Assembly: GCF_051851475.1 (NCBI RefSeq)
Contig: NZ_JBPUSJ010000004.1
Coordinates: forward strand, 310,001 to 374,000
Direction: 5' to 3'
Length of the DNA: 64,000 nucleotides
From: Carboxylicivirga taeanensis
GTDB lineage: Bacteria > Bacteroidota > Bacteroidia > Bacteroidales > Marinilabiliaceae
The notes beneath the pieces were generated by a model that searched no databases, had not been told where the DNA came from, and saw only the letters and a program-made list of their open reading frames with translations. Numbering within the stretch: position 1 is the first letter of the stretch; each line of letters opens with the position of its first letter. Position numbers and translations under genes: made by a program. Shown piece after piece: positions 18,518-26,381 of this stretch.

Positions 18518-20357
18518 AAGGCCTGACATACTATTATTTGGTGGCACTACCGAGGCGAAGGCGACGGCCAATTGGCTAAGCGATATGGGATTCACCTACT
18601 ATTATTCGACCAAAACACCAACGGCCTTTGAAGTCCATGCAGGTTGTATTAAGCAGGAGCAGGCTTTGCCTGTTCATGAGATGATTAGCTTTTGCAGGAC
18701 GCATAAAATCAAACTCATCGTTGATGCGGCCCACCCGTATGCCAAGGAGTTGCATTGGAATATTCATGCCTGCTCTACAGCACTGAAATTGCCTCATATT
18801 CGCATTGAGCGCTCTTTTACAGAAAAAAAAGACGCTGATAATGTGCAATACCAGGAATCCCTGGAAGCGATGATTCAAACTTGTCAGGCGAGTGGTTTCA
18901 AGAGAATCTTATCGTTGATGGGGGTAAAAAGTGTTTGTCAGTTGCACAATGGATTGACTGAGGCAGAAGTCTGGTACCGCATCTTGGATCGTCAGTTGTC
19001 ATGGGATGAAGCGCTAGCCTGTGGCGTTGATCAGAACAAAATTATCGGTTCGCTGGCCTTTGATAACCTGAAGGATGTCGAACTACTTATCGAGCAGTTA
19101 CAGGTAGACGCCTTGCTAACAAAGGACAGTGGTCACAATGGCCTGTTCGATCAGAAAGTTATGCTGGCTCAAAAGTATCAATTGCCATTGTTGGTGCTTG
19201 AGCAGCCGGCTTTGCCTGTATTTACAGAGGTTTTTAAAAGCAGGGCTGAGCTGCGTCAGTACATGGAGGCAAATTACACTTTGCCAAAGCCCGATTTGGC
19301 GCATGGTTATACCAGCGGGACTTGCGCGACCATTTGTGCCAAGGCAGCAGCCACCTTGTTGCTTTCGGGTGAGTGCGATAGTCGGATAGGGATTCATTTG
19401 CCCGATGGTGAGTTCGTTAGCATGCCTGTTCATACGAAAGGCAGAGAAGAAGACTCAGCTTATGCAACGGTCATCAAAAACAGTGGAGATGATCCGGATT
19501 TGATGGATGGCCTGGTCATTGGCTGCCGGGTTTATAGGAACGGGGTAGGTAACATCCGCTTTTTAAAAGGAGAAGGGGTTGGGATTGTTAAATTGCCGGG
19601 TTTGGACTTGCCACTAAATGAGCCGGCCGTTAACAAGGTGCCGCGCGCCATGATAGCCGCTGAGCTGGAGGCCCTGTTGGATGAGTATGAATTATCGGGT
19701 GCCGGGTTCGATGTGGAGGTGTTTATTCCTCAGGGACAACAGCTGGCACTTAAAACGTTTAATCCACGGCTGGGCATTGAAGGGGGCCTTTCGATTATTG
19801 GCAGTACAGGGCGCATCAAGCCTTTCTCGTCCGAAGCCTATGTGGCCACGATTCATCGGCAGCTCGATGTGGTGCAACAGAATCAGGCCGCTCAGGTGGT
19901 TTTTAACTCCGGAGGCCGCAGCGAACGTTACCTGAAAACCCATTTTAAGCATTTGCCCCCATACTGTTTTGTTCAGTATGGCAACTATATAGGTGAGGCA
20001 CTGGAAGCCGCTAAACAACGATCGATTAAAGTGGTGCATTTGGGCATTATGACCGGTAAAGCCGTAAAGTTGGCCGCCGGACACCTGGATACCCATAGCC
20101 GTAATGTTGTGATGGATAAAGAGTTTCTGGCTGATTTGGCCAGGGAGGCTGGCTATTCAGCAAAACAGGTAGAGCAGGTGAGGAGCATTACCCTTGCCCG
20201 CGAACTGGAGCAATTGTTTCCCTTCAAATTGGAGGAGCCCTTTTTTAATGTACTAAAGCAGCGCTGTGAATTAGCGGCCAGAGCCGTTGTGAAAGGCTAC
20301 GAAATGCGCCTTGTTCTAATTAATAATGAGGGTGTGATGTTACTTAATGATGAATAA
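18510..20357 (+). CDS. cbiD: Fused precorrin-6A reductase (CobK/CbiJ) and cobalt-precorrin-5B C1-methyltransferase (CbiD)
   Basis: A 615-residue fusion. Residues 1 to about 255 are the NAD(P)H-dependent precorrin-6A reductase (ILLFGGTTEAKATANWL, VDAAHPYAKEL, LLTKDSGHNGLFDQK). Residues from about 262 are CbiD (HGYTSGTCATICAKAA, NPRLGIEGGLSIIGSTG, GIMTGKAVKLAAGHLDTHS). CbiD methylates C1 and its product is the substrate of the reductase, so the fused steps are consecutive. I place the start at ATG 18510, where the reductase motif begins, overlapping the upstream gene by 8 bases. Confidence 0.92.
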   Translation: MSKRPDILLFGGTTEAKATANWLSDMGFTYYYSTKTPTAFEVHAGCIKQEQALPVHEMISFCRTHKIKLIVDAAHPYAKELHWNIHACSTALKLPHIRIERSFTEKKDADNVQYQESLEAMIQTCQASGFKRILSLMGVKSVCQLHNGLTEAEVWYRILDRQLSWDEALACGVDQNKIIGSLAFDNLKDVELLIEQLQVDALLTKDSGHNGLFDQKVMLAQKYQLPLLVLEQPALPVFTEVFKSRAELRQYMEANYTLPKPDLAHGYTSGTCATICAKAAATLLLSGECDSRIGIHLPDGEFVSMPVHTKGREEDSAYATVIKNSGDDPDLMDGLVIGCRVYRNGVGNIRFLKGEGVGIVKLPGLDLPLNEPAVNKVPRAMIAAELEALLDEYELSGAGFDVEVFIPQGQQLALKTFNPRLGIEGGLSIIGSTGRIKPFSSEAYVATIHRQLDVVQQNQAAQVVFNSGGRSERYLKTHFKHLPPYCFVQYGNYIGEALEAAKQRSIKVVHLGIMTGKAVKLAAGHLDTHSRNVVMDKEFLADLAREAGYSAKQVEQVRSITLARELEQLFPFKLEEPFFNVLKQRCELAARAVVKGYEMRLVLINNEGVMLLNDE

Positions 20358-20375
20358 CAGAGAAAATTGACAATC

Positions 20376-21143
20376 ATGATAACTAAAAAAAAATGGATAA
20401 TTCTTTTAATGATGCTGATGCCCATACAAGTGTTTGGTATGCACATTATGGAGGGGTATTTGCCGGCCAGGTGGTCAGTGATTTGGAGTGTGGTGTTTAT
20501 TCCGTTTTTACTACTGGGAATAAAGAGTGTGCGGCAGCAATTAAGTCAGGCACCTGAGAGGCGCATGATATTAGCTATGGTTGTTGCTTTTGCATTTGTT
20601 TTGTCCTCGCTTAAGCTCCCATCGGTTACCGGGAGTAGCTCCCATGCCACAGGCATGGGGTTTGGTACAGCCTTAGTGGGGCCAATGGCTATGTCAGTGG
20701 TTGGCTGTATTGTATTGCTTTTCCAGGTGTTTTTGTTGGCACATGGTGGCATTACCACGCTTGGTGCAAATGCTTTCGCCATGGCTTGCGTAGGTCCAAT
20801 CATCACCTTTCTCCTTTTTAAAACCTTACAAAAGAGCAGGTGCTCCATGCGGGTAGCTTTATTTTTGGCCACTGTTATCGGAAACATGGCCACCTATTTG
20901 GTTACTTCCCTGCAACTGGCTCTGGCGCATCCCGATTCTGTAAGTGGTGTTGGCGGTGCTTTCCTTAAGTTTATTGGCATTTTTGGAGTGACCCAAGTGC
21001 CGGTAGCCATCGTTGAAGGCTTGCTAAGTGTGATCGTTATAAATGTTTTGGTGCAGAACGATTTTATTAAGGAGTCTGCCATTTTTTCAATCAGTAGTAT
21101 TAAGCAAATTGTAAAAACAAAGTTGGCTCATGAAGACAAGTAA
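20376..21143 (+). CDS. cbiM: Cobalt ECF transporter substrate-binding subunit CbiM
   Basis: A 255-residue integral membrane protein giving cobalt specificity to the CbiMNQO transporter. The signal peptide (residues 1-21, ending VFG) precedes MHIMEGYLPARW. In this family the freshly exposed Met and following His coordinate the metal, so cleavage after Gly21 is essential. Further membrane segments hold SSHATGMGFGTALVGP and HGGITTLGANAFAMACVGP. I use ATG 20376 rather than TTG 20367. The gene follows the biosynthetic genes directly, so import and insertion of cobalt are under the same riboswitch unless an internal promoter exists. Confidence 0.94.
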   Translation: MITKKKWIILLMMLMPIQVFGMHIMEGYLPARWSVIWSVVFIPFLLLGIKSVRQQLSQAPERRMILAMVVAFAFVLSSLKLPSVTGSSSHATGMGFGTALVGPMAMSVVGCIVLLFQVFLLAHGGITTLGANAFAMACVGPIITFLLFKTLQKSRCSMRVALFLATVIGNMATYLVTSLQLALAHPDSVSGVGGAFLKFIGIFGVTQVPVAIVEGLLSVIVINVLVQNDFIKESAIFSISSIKQIVKTKLAHEDK

Positions 21144-21429
21144 AAAGCTTACAAAGCAAAACTACCTGCTATTGTTATTTGTGTTGATCATCCCAATTGT
21201 GGCTTTATGGTTGGGAGGTGATTCAGAGTTTGGTGGTGCGGATACCAAGGCCGTTGAGGCCATTGATAGTGCAGATGGTTATACACCCTGGTTTGAGTCG
21301 GTATGGGCACCGCCCGGAGGTGAAACAGAAAGCTTGTTGTTTGCCTTGCAGGCGGCAATTGGAACAGGTGTATTAGCTTATTTTATTGGTTATATAAAAG
21401 GGAAAAAGGCTGCTGTGGATGCGAAGTGA
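21130..21429 (+). CDS. cbiN: Cobalt transporter accessory subunit CbiN
   Basis: A 99-residue small membrane protein with two membrane segments (about 10-30 and 70-90) around a periplasmic loop containing FGGADTKAVEAI and YTPWFESVWAPPGGETESLLFALQA, all typical of CbiN. It helps load cobalt onto CbiM. It overlaps cbiM by 14 bases and cbiQ by 11 bases. Confidence 0.92.
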   Translation: MKTSKKLTKQNYLLLLFVLIIPIVALWLGGDSEFGGADTKAVEAIDSADGYTPWFESVWAPPGGETESLLFALQAAIGTGVLAYFIGYIKGKKAAVDAK

Positions 21430-22177
21430 ACAAGTGCCATATACGCATTTTTTTAAGGGAACTGCTGAAAAGATTGGTCTGGTGGCAGCATGGCTGGTAC
21501 TTGCCGTCAGTTTGCACCATTGGCTAACACAATTACTGCTGTTGATGGCAGGTTGCCTGTTTGTGCATTTTCTGGGAAGAAAGCGAAGCAACAAATGGAG
21601 GTTTCTTTTATTGGGCGCAGCCTTTATCGTGGCGGGTACTATAGGCCTGGTTTTTACAACTGGCCAAAAGATGCCTCAAGCTTTTATACAGTTTCAACTA
21701 TTGGGGGTGTGGTGGAACATTACTCCTTTTAGCTTAGAGAATGCTGGCCTGATGGTTGTTAAAGCCTTAAATGGCTTGTTCGCTATGCAGATAGCCATCT
21801 GCTCCCTGACCTTTGCAGAAGGCATCACCTTGGCACGTCGCCTCCGTTTGCCCGAGGTATTTATTGAGCTGGTGGTGTTATCATACCGCTACTTGTTTGG
21901 CGTAAAAAAATGTGCCAATGATATTTTGCTGGCACAGCGACAGCGCCTGGGGTATTCAGGTTTCAGAATTGGGCTTTTGTCGTTTGCCACTATGCTATCG
22001 GCCGTATTTATTAAAAGTATGCGTTTATCGTTGCAAAACTACCAGGCCATGCAGGTGCGTGCTTATCACGGACGAACTTATTGTCCGCACCATTGGGAGA
22101 AAAGCTCAAGGGGCAGAATCGGCCTCATTGTTAGTTTCGTACTTTTTTTTGTAGCATTATCTTTTATTCAAATCTGA
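21419..22177 (+). CDS. cbiQ: Cobalt ECF transporter transmembrane subunit CbiQ
   Basis: A 252-residue membrane protein that couples ATP hydrolysis by CbiO to movement of CbiM. It has several hydrophobic segments and the conserved EcfT region LPEVFIELVVLSYRYLFG, followed by QAMQVRAYHGR, the Ala-Arg-coupling helix region. It starts inside cbiN and ends one base before cbiO. Confidence 0.92.
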   Translation: MRSEQVPYTHFFKGTAEKIGLVAAWLVLAVSLHHWLTQLLLLMAGCLFVHFLGRKRSNKWRFLLLGAAFIVAGTIGLVFTTGQKMPQAFIQFQLLGVWWNITPFSLENAGLMVVKALNGLFAMQIAICSLTFAEGITLARRLRLPEVFIELVVLSYRYLFGVKKCANDILLAQRQRLGYSGFRIGLLSFATMLSAVFIKSMRLSLQNYQAMQVRAYHGRTYCPHHWEKSSRGRIGLIVSFVLFFVALSFIQI

Positions 22178-22178
22178 T

Positions 22179-22931
22179 ATGTCAATCATACAACTTAGCA
22201 ATATAGCATATACCTATCCATCAGGAATCAAAGCCTTAAATGCACTTTCATTCTCCATCAATAAAGGTGAAAAAGTGGCTTTAATGGGGAGTAATGGCTC
22301 CGGTAAGTCGAGCCTGTGTCTTTTATTGGCTGGTGTTATTCGACCAGATGAAGGCGACTATTTCATTCAGGGCACACGGTTTCGCTACTGCCGCAAGCAG
22401 CGTCTGAGCTTGTGTCGTACTATTGGCTATGTATTTCAGGATCCGGATGTGCAAGTGGTGTCCACTCATGTGGATGAGGATGTTGCCTTTGGCTTAAGAA
22501 ATATGGGTTTGCATGAAGATGAAGTCCAACAACGTGTTACCACTTACCTGCAATTATCGGGCATTAGCGATTTGAGTAAGAAAGCGGTGCACACCCTCAG
22601 CTATGGACAGAAGAAACAGGTGGCGCTGGCTGGGGTTTTGGCTATGGAACCTGAAATTGTGATGCTTGATGAACCCTTTGCCTGGCTGGATTACCGGCAG
22701 TCGCAGCGTTTGTTGGATGTATTAAAACAGCTGAGTGAAAGCGGGAAAACAGTGATTGTGAGTACGCACGACTCACAATTTGCCGCTGAATGGGCTGATA
22801 GGGCTTTGGTTATGCAACAGGGAAGCCTGAAAGTGGATGGCTCAGCCGGAGACGTATTTGCCGACGAGCAGCTTTTGGAGGAACTGGATATCGCGCCTGT
22901 AAATCAAACCATATCGTGCCTTGAGCACTAA
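22179..22931 (+). CDS. cbiO: Cobalt ECF transporter ATPase CbiO
   Basis: A 250-residue ABC ATPase energising cobalt uptake. Walker A is GSNGSGKSSL near residue 37; the Q-loop is YVFQDPDVQ; the signature is LSYGQKKQVALAG; Walker B is IVMLDEPFAWLD, and the switch His is STHDSQ. It is last of the cobalamin locus. No T-rich terminator is obvious after it; REP-like sequence begins within a few bases. Confidence 0.94.
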   Translation: MSIIQLSNIAYTYPSGIKALNALSFSINKGEKVALMGSNGSGKSSLCLLLAGVIRPDEGDYFIQGTRFRYCRKQRLSLCRTIGYVFQDPDVQVVSTHVDEDVAFGLRNMGLHEDEVQQRVTTYLQLSGISDLSKKAVHTLSYGQKKQVALAGVLAMEPEIVMLDEPFAWLDYRQSQRLLDVLKQLSESGKTVIVSTHDSQFAAEWADRALVMQQGSLKVDGSAGDVFADEQLLEELDIAPVNQTISCLEH

Positions 22932-22935
22932 AAAA

Positions 22936-23102
22936 CACACTTGCTTTCAACACAGGCCTTCGACTGGTTTGATTAACTATTTGCCTTACAGGTTATTGGG
23001 TTAAATTTGAATGCTGCCCTGAAAGGGCATAATGTAACAGAACAGGCTATTGGCCTGTTTGTTTATGCATAAATGGTATTGGAGGGTTGAAGGTCCGATA
23101 GG
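22936..23102. repeat. REP-like block, left of the transposase pseudogene
   Basis: An 88-base core at 23015-23102 starts TGCCCTGAAAGGGC (a palindrome-like stem) and contains AACAGGC...GCCTGTT. It aligns without gaps to 23740-23827 with 12 differences. The stretch before it (CACAGGCCTTCG... TTGCCTTACAGG) also resembles the right-hand block. Paired REP blocks around a TnpA-like gene are typical of RAYT elements. Confidence 0.65.
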
Positions 23103-23151
23103 TTATTTGTGAATTATTTATGTAAATTGTAAATAACCAAACCAATTTAAA

Positions 23152-23597
23152 ATGTCACAATCTTTATCCAAGGTGTATGTGCATCTGGTGTTCTCAACCA
23201 AACATCGCCAACACCTCATACAAGAGGAGTTGCGTTCAGAGCTCCAGGCCTATATGGTAGCCACCTTTTCACACCTAAATCGTATGTTGAAGCCATCTAT
23301 GCCAGTTCGGATCATATTCATGTACTGTGTACCCTGCCTCGCATCATGAGCATTGCCTCCTTGGTTTCCAAAGTAGAATCATCCTCTTCGAAGTGGATGA
23401 AAGATAAAGGTCCTTCTGATTTCTTCTGGCAGGATGGTTATGGTATCTTCTCCGTAAGTGCCTCCAAAGTTGAAGTAGTAAAACGCTATATCCTCAACCA
23501 GAAGGCGCATCATCACACTATACATTTTAAAGATGAGCTGCTTGAGTTTCTTAAGCAGTATAAAGTTGACTTTGATGAGCGGTATGTCTGGGATTAA
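23152..23597 (+). pseudogene. REP-associated (IS200/IS605-like) transposase, frameshifted
   Basis: Two overlapping frames together make one TnpA_REP protein of about 148 residues. The first frame gives MSQSLSKVYVHLVFSTKHR and ELQAYMVATFSHLN. From base 23283 the other frame gives YVEAIYASSDHIHVLC, MSIASLVSKV and FFWQDGYGIFSVS. The HUH motif (HIH) and the candidate catalytic Tyr of DGYGIF lie in the second frame. Loss of a single base near 23280 explains the break: inserting one base restores Asn-Ser-Tyr-Val. The gene is therefore probably inactive unless frameshifting occurs or the base is a sequencing error. Confidence 0.85.
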
Positions 23598-23609
23598 ACC
23601 TGCCGTGCC

Positions 23610-23827
23610 TTCAGCACTTTTTTAGTGTGTTGGAAGCCACAGGCCTTCGGCCTGTTTTGTTACCTGTTTGCCTTTCAGGCAATCAAATTAAAGTGAGAGT
23701 TGGTTAGAATAGGCTCGTTGATCGGTTTAGCAATATGATTGCCCTGAAAGGGCTTAATGTATCAGAACAGGCCATTTGCCTGTTTAATTATGCATAATGG
23801 GAATGGGAGGGCTGAAGGCCCGATAGG
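23610..23827. repeat. REP-like block, right of the transposase pseudogene
   Basis: The counterpart of the left block, in the same orientation, with its 88-base core at 23740-23827 (76 of 88 bases identical by eye) and a preceding part with CACAGGCCTTCGGCCTG, a good palindrome, and TTGCCTTTCAGGC. The block ends within a few bases of the HAD gene stop on the minus strand. Confidence 0.65.
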
Positions 23828-23830
23828 TTT

Positions 23831-24523
23831 CTACAAAAACTCCAGTAATTCTTTTAGTTCACCAATCACATAGGTGATGTCTTCGTTACATTCTATCTGT
23901 TTGGTGTTAAAAAACACCTGGTCGATACCTGCTTTTTTGGCACCCCTAATATCAGCTTCCAGGCTGTCGCCAATAACCAAACATTCTTTACGGCTGGCGT
24001 GACAGCTTTTAACGGTATAATCGAAAAAATAGCGGTTGGGTTTTTGAACACCTATTAACTCAGAAATATAGATATTGGTAAAAAAAGGCCTCAGGCCGCT
24101 ATTATTTAGTTTTTGTGTCTGCACTTCCTTAAATCCATTGGTAATGATGTGCAGTTGATAGTCTTTCTGCAATTGTTCGAGTACTTCCAGGGTATTGGGA
24201 AAGAGCAGCGTTTTAGTAGCACTGATGGACAAATAGTCGCTGGCAAACTGCCGGGCTACGGTTATATCATCAAAGCCCACTTCGGCAAACGGGAGGTAAA
24301 ACCGTTGTGTATTCAACGTTTTTTTATCCACCTTGCTTTTACGGTATTGCGCCCATAAATACAGGTTGTGCACCTCGTAGCGTTTGTGGAAGTCTTCGTA
24401 GTTCTCAAAAAAACGCGATAGATTATAAGATACAAACATCTCCTTTAAGGTAGCTTCTGAGTTGGCTTCAAAATCCCAAAGGGTGTGGTCTAAATCAAAA
24501 AAGAGATGTTTGTATTGTTTCAT
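23831..24523 (-). CDS. HAD-superfamily hydrolase, YjjG-type noncanonical pyrimidine nucleotidase
   Basis: A 230-residue phosphatase of the haloacid dehalogenase fold. Motif I is FFDLDHTLWDF (Asp10 nucleophile, Asp12), motif II lies in LHIITNGF, the motif III Lys is near GVQKPNRYFF, and motif IV is GDSLEADIRGAKKAG. The pattern LDHTLWDFE is that of YjjG, which dephosphorylates non-canonical pyrimidine nucleotides. It appears monocistronic, with 93 bases to the next gene upstream. Confidence 0.88.
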   Translation of the reverse strand: MKQYKHLFFDLDHTLWDFEANSEATLKEMFVSYNLSRFFENYEDFHKRYEVHNLYLWAQYRKSKVDKKTLNTQRFYLPFAEVGFDDITVARQFASDYLSISATKTLLFPNTLEVLEQLQKDYQLHIITNGFKEVQTQKLNNSGLRPFFTNIYISELIGVQKPNRYFFDYTVKSCHASRKECLVIGDSLEADIRGAKKAGIDQVFFNTKQIECNEDITYVIGELKELLEFL

Positions 24524-24616
24524 GGTGTTTTCCTGTTGATAGCTATCGTATTGCGAAATAATAGATTTTGCTGATGATTTGTTTTTATTGCTTTCTGTTT
24601 GATTAGGCTCAAACGG

Positions 24617-25486
24617 CTATTTATCCACCTGTATAACCAGATGACGACCCAGACTCCAGAAGCTTTCTTTGTCGGCTATTTTTAATACCATCGCACCATC
24701 TTCACTGGGCTCCAATGTATAGGATGACTCCGGATGGTTCGATAAAATTTTGGCTTTGGGCATGTATACGTTCAGCGAATCTAGTTCACGGTAGTCAATG
24801 GTGGTAAAGTAGTCCTGTGAAAAACCTTCTGCCAACAGTTTGGGTTTGCTTAGGAAGCCATTGCTTGAAAGGATTTCCTGGTCCTTCAACTCTTTTTTAG
24901 TGCCAAATACATAGTAAGCCCGGTATAATTTTTCCGTTGTTTCTTCAAGCGCCTGTTGGGTGGCATATTTTACACCTTGCAGCGAGTCAACCGCATATTC
25001 CAGACCTTCAATAGTGAAATTTAAGTTGCTTATCTTCAGGCTTTGACTCTCAAGTTTCTGCTGAAGCTCAATAATCTCGATGGTTTTATCTTTAAGTTGG
25101 GCATTCAGGCGTTTAACCAGTTTATTCAAATTGGTGTTGTTGGCACCCGATTGCTGCAGTTGTTTTTCCAGTTTGCTAATCTGTTCCTTGTTCTGGAGCA
25201 TCAGATCATAAATAACCTGTATATCACGGTTAATCCGATCTTCGATAGATTCACCTCCCGACTCGTTGCTGGCAACATTGAGCGTAATTAGCTTTTCCTT
25301 TTCTTTAATCTCCTGCAGGTTTTCATCAATTTCAATCAAAGCCGCCACCAGGTTGTTCATTTGCCGGTCTTTTTCCATGGTAAGCAACCGCAACGAATCC
25401 TTAACTTCATCGGAATCCATACCTGATCGGCCGTTTTTGCAACTGGCCAATGCCAAAATAAATGACAGTATTATTAAGTATCTCAT
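24617..25486 (-). CDS. Coiled-coil lipoprotein of unknown function
   Basis: A 289-residue lipoprotein with SPII signal MRYLIILSFILALASC (Cys16). Residues about 30-190 are a long heptad-rich coiled coil (for example QISKLEKQLQQ, LQQKLESQSLKISNL). A compact C-terminal domain (about 195-289) contains RAYYVFGTKKELKDQ and SFWSLGRHLVIQVDK. Similar coiled-coil lipoproteins are common in Bacteroidota and some are labelled adhesin-like, but I cannot assign a function. It lies immediately downstream of rsmI (50 bases), possibly co-transcribed. Confidence 0.75.
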   Translation of the reverse strand: MRYLIILSFILALASCKNGRSGMDSDEVKDSLRLLTMEKDRQMNNLVAALIEIDENLQEIKEKEKLITLNVASNESGGESIEDRINRDIQVIYDLMLQNKEQISKLEKQLQQSGANNTNLNKLVKRLNAQLKDKTIEIIELQQKLESQSLKISNLNFTIEGLEYAVDSLQGVKYATQQALEETTEKLYRAYYVFGTKKELKDQEILSSNGFLSKPKLLAEGFSQDYFTTIDYRELDSLNVYMPKAKILSNHPESSYTLEPSEDGAMVLKIADKESFWSLGRHLVIQVDK

Positions 25487-25536
25487 AATTATAAGTTTGA
25501 TTTGTAGTTTGCTAGCGTTTGTGCTTATTGTACGGT

Positions 25537-26229
25537 TTATGCCTTCTTTTTCTTTTCGTCACTTTTGCCCTCTACCACAATAACAATCTCACCTTTAACG
25601 GTTTTAGATGAAAAATGTTGTTTCAGGTCATCCAGCGTCCCCTGTTTATTTTCCTCATGTAGTTTACTTATTTCGCGTGATACAGAGGCTTTTCGTTCGG
25701 CTCCAAAATGCTCAATGAATTGGGTAAGCGTTTTAACCAGCCGGAAAGGAGACTCATAAAATACCATGGTGCGGGTTTCGCTCTCCAGCAATTCCAACCG
25801 CGTTTTGCGTCCTTTCTTTTGGGGCAGAAAGCCTTCAAAGCAAAAACGGTCGTTTGGCAGACCGGAATTTACCAGGGCGGGAACAAATGCCGTTGGGCCA
25901 GGTAAGCACTCTACCTCAATGCCTTCTTCTATACATTTTTTCACCATGAGGTAACCCGGGTCTGATATGGCCGGGGTGCCCGCATCCGACACCAATGCGC
26001 CTGTTTCGCCGGCTTTTAATCGTTCAGCCACCTTATCCACAGAACTATGCTCGTTAAACTTGTGATGCGAAAACATGCGTGTGGATACTTCCAGGTGTTT
26101 TAGCAAGAATCCGGTTGTGCGTGTATCTTCCGCCAAAATAAAATCCACCTCTTTAAGTATCCGTATGGCTCTTAGTGTAATGTCTTCCAGATTGCCAATT
26201 GGTGTTGGCACAACGTATAATTTGCTCAT
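25537..26229 (-). CDS. rsmI: 16S rRNA (cytidine1402-2'-O)-methyltransferase RsmI
   Basis: A 230-residue SAM methyltransferase of the tetrapyrrole methylase fold that 2'-O-methylates C1402 in the ribosomal P site. Diagnostic motifs are LYVVPTPIGNLEDITLRA at the N-terminus, AEDTRTTGFLLKH, LVSDAGTPAISDPGYLMV and GLPNDRFCFEGFLP. It is shorter than the E. coli enzyme at the C-terminus and ends in a Lys-rich tail, as usual in Bacteroidota. Confidence 0.95.
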   Translation of the reverse strand: MSKLYVVPTPIGNLEDITLRAIRILKEVDFILAEDTRTTGFLLKHLEVSTRMFSHHKFNEHSSVDKVAERLKAGETGALVSDAGTPAISDPGYLMVKKCIEEGIEVECLPGPTAFVPALVNSGLPNDRFCFEGFLPQKKGRKTRLELLESETRTMVFYESPFRLVKTLTQFIEHFGAERKASVSREISKLHEENKQGTLDDLKQHFSSKTVKGEIVIVVEGKSDEKKKKA

Positions 26230-26337
26230 TTGATTAATTACTAAACTGTTGAATTGCTAATTTAAAAATCTACTAAGGTGCTCAGCAATAATAGAGTGTG
26301 CTTAAACACCTAAGATTACTGATATCGTTTTGTTTAT

Positions 26338-26381
26338 AAAAAGGCGTACTGGCAACTGCTAATTAAATAAAGCGCCTTTTT
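26338..26381 (-). terminator. Stem-loop terminator overlapping the end of the repeat-protein gene
   Basis: AAAAAGGCG at 26338-26346 is complementary to CGCCTTTTT at 26373-26381. On the minus strand this gives a stem followed by a T-run just at and after the stop codon of the gene ending at 26363. Confidence 0.5.
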
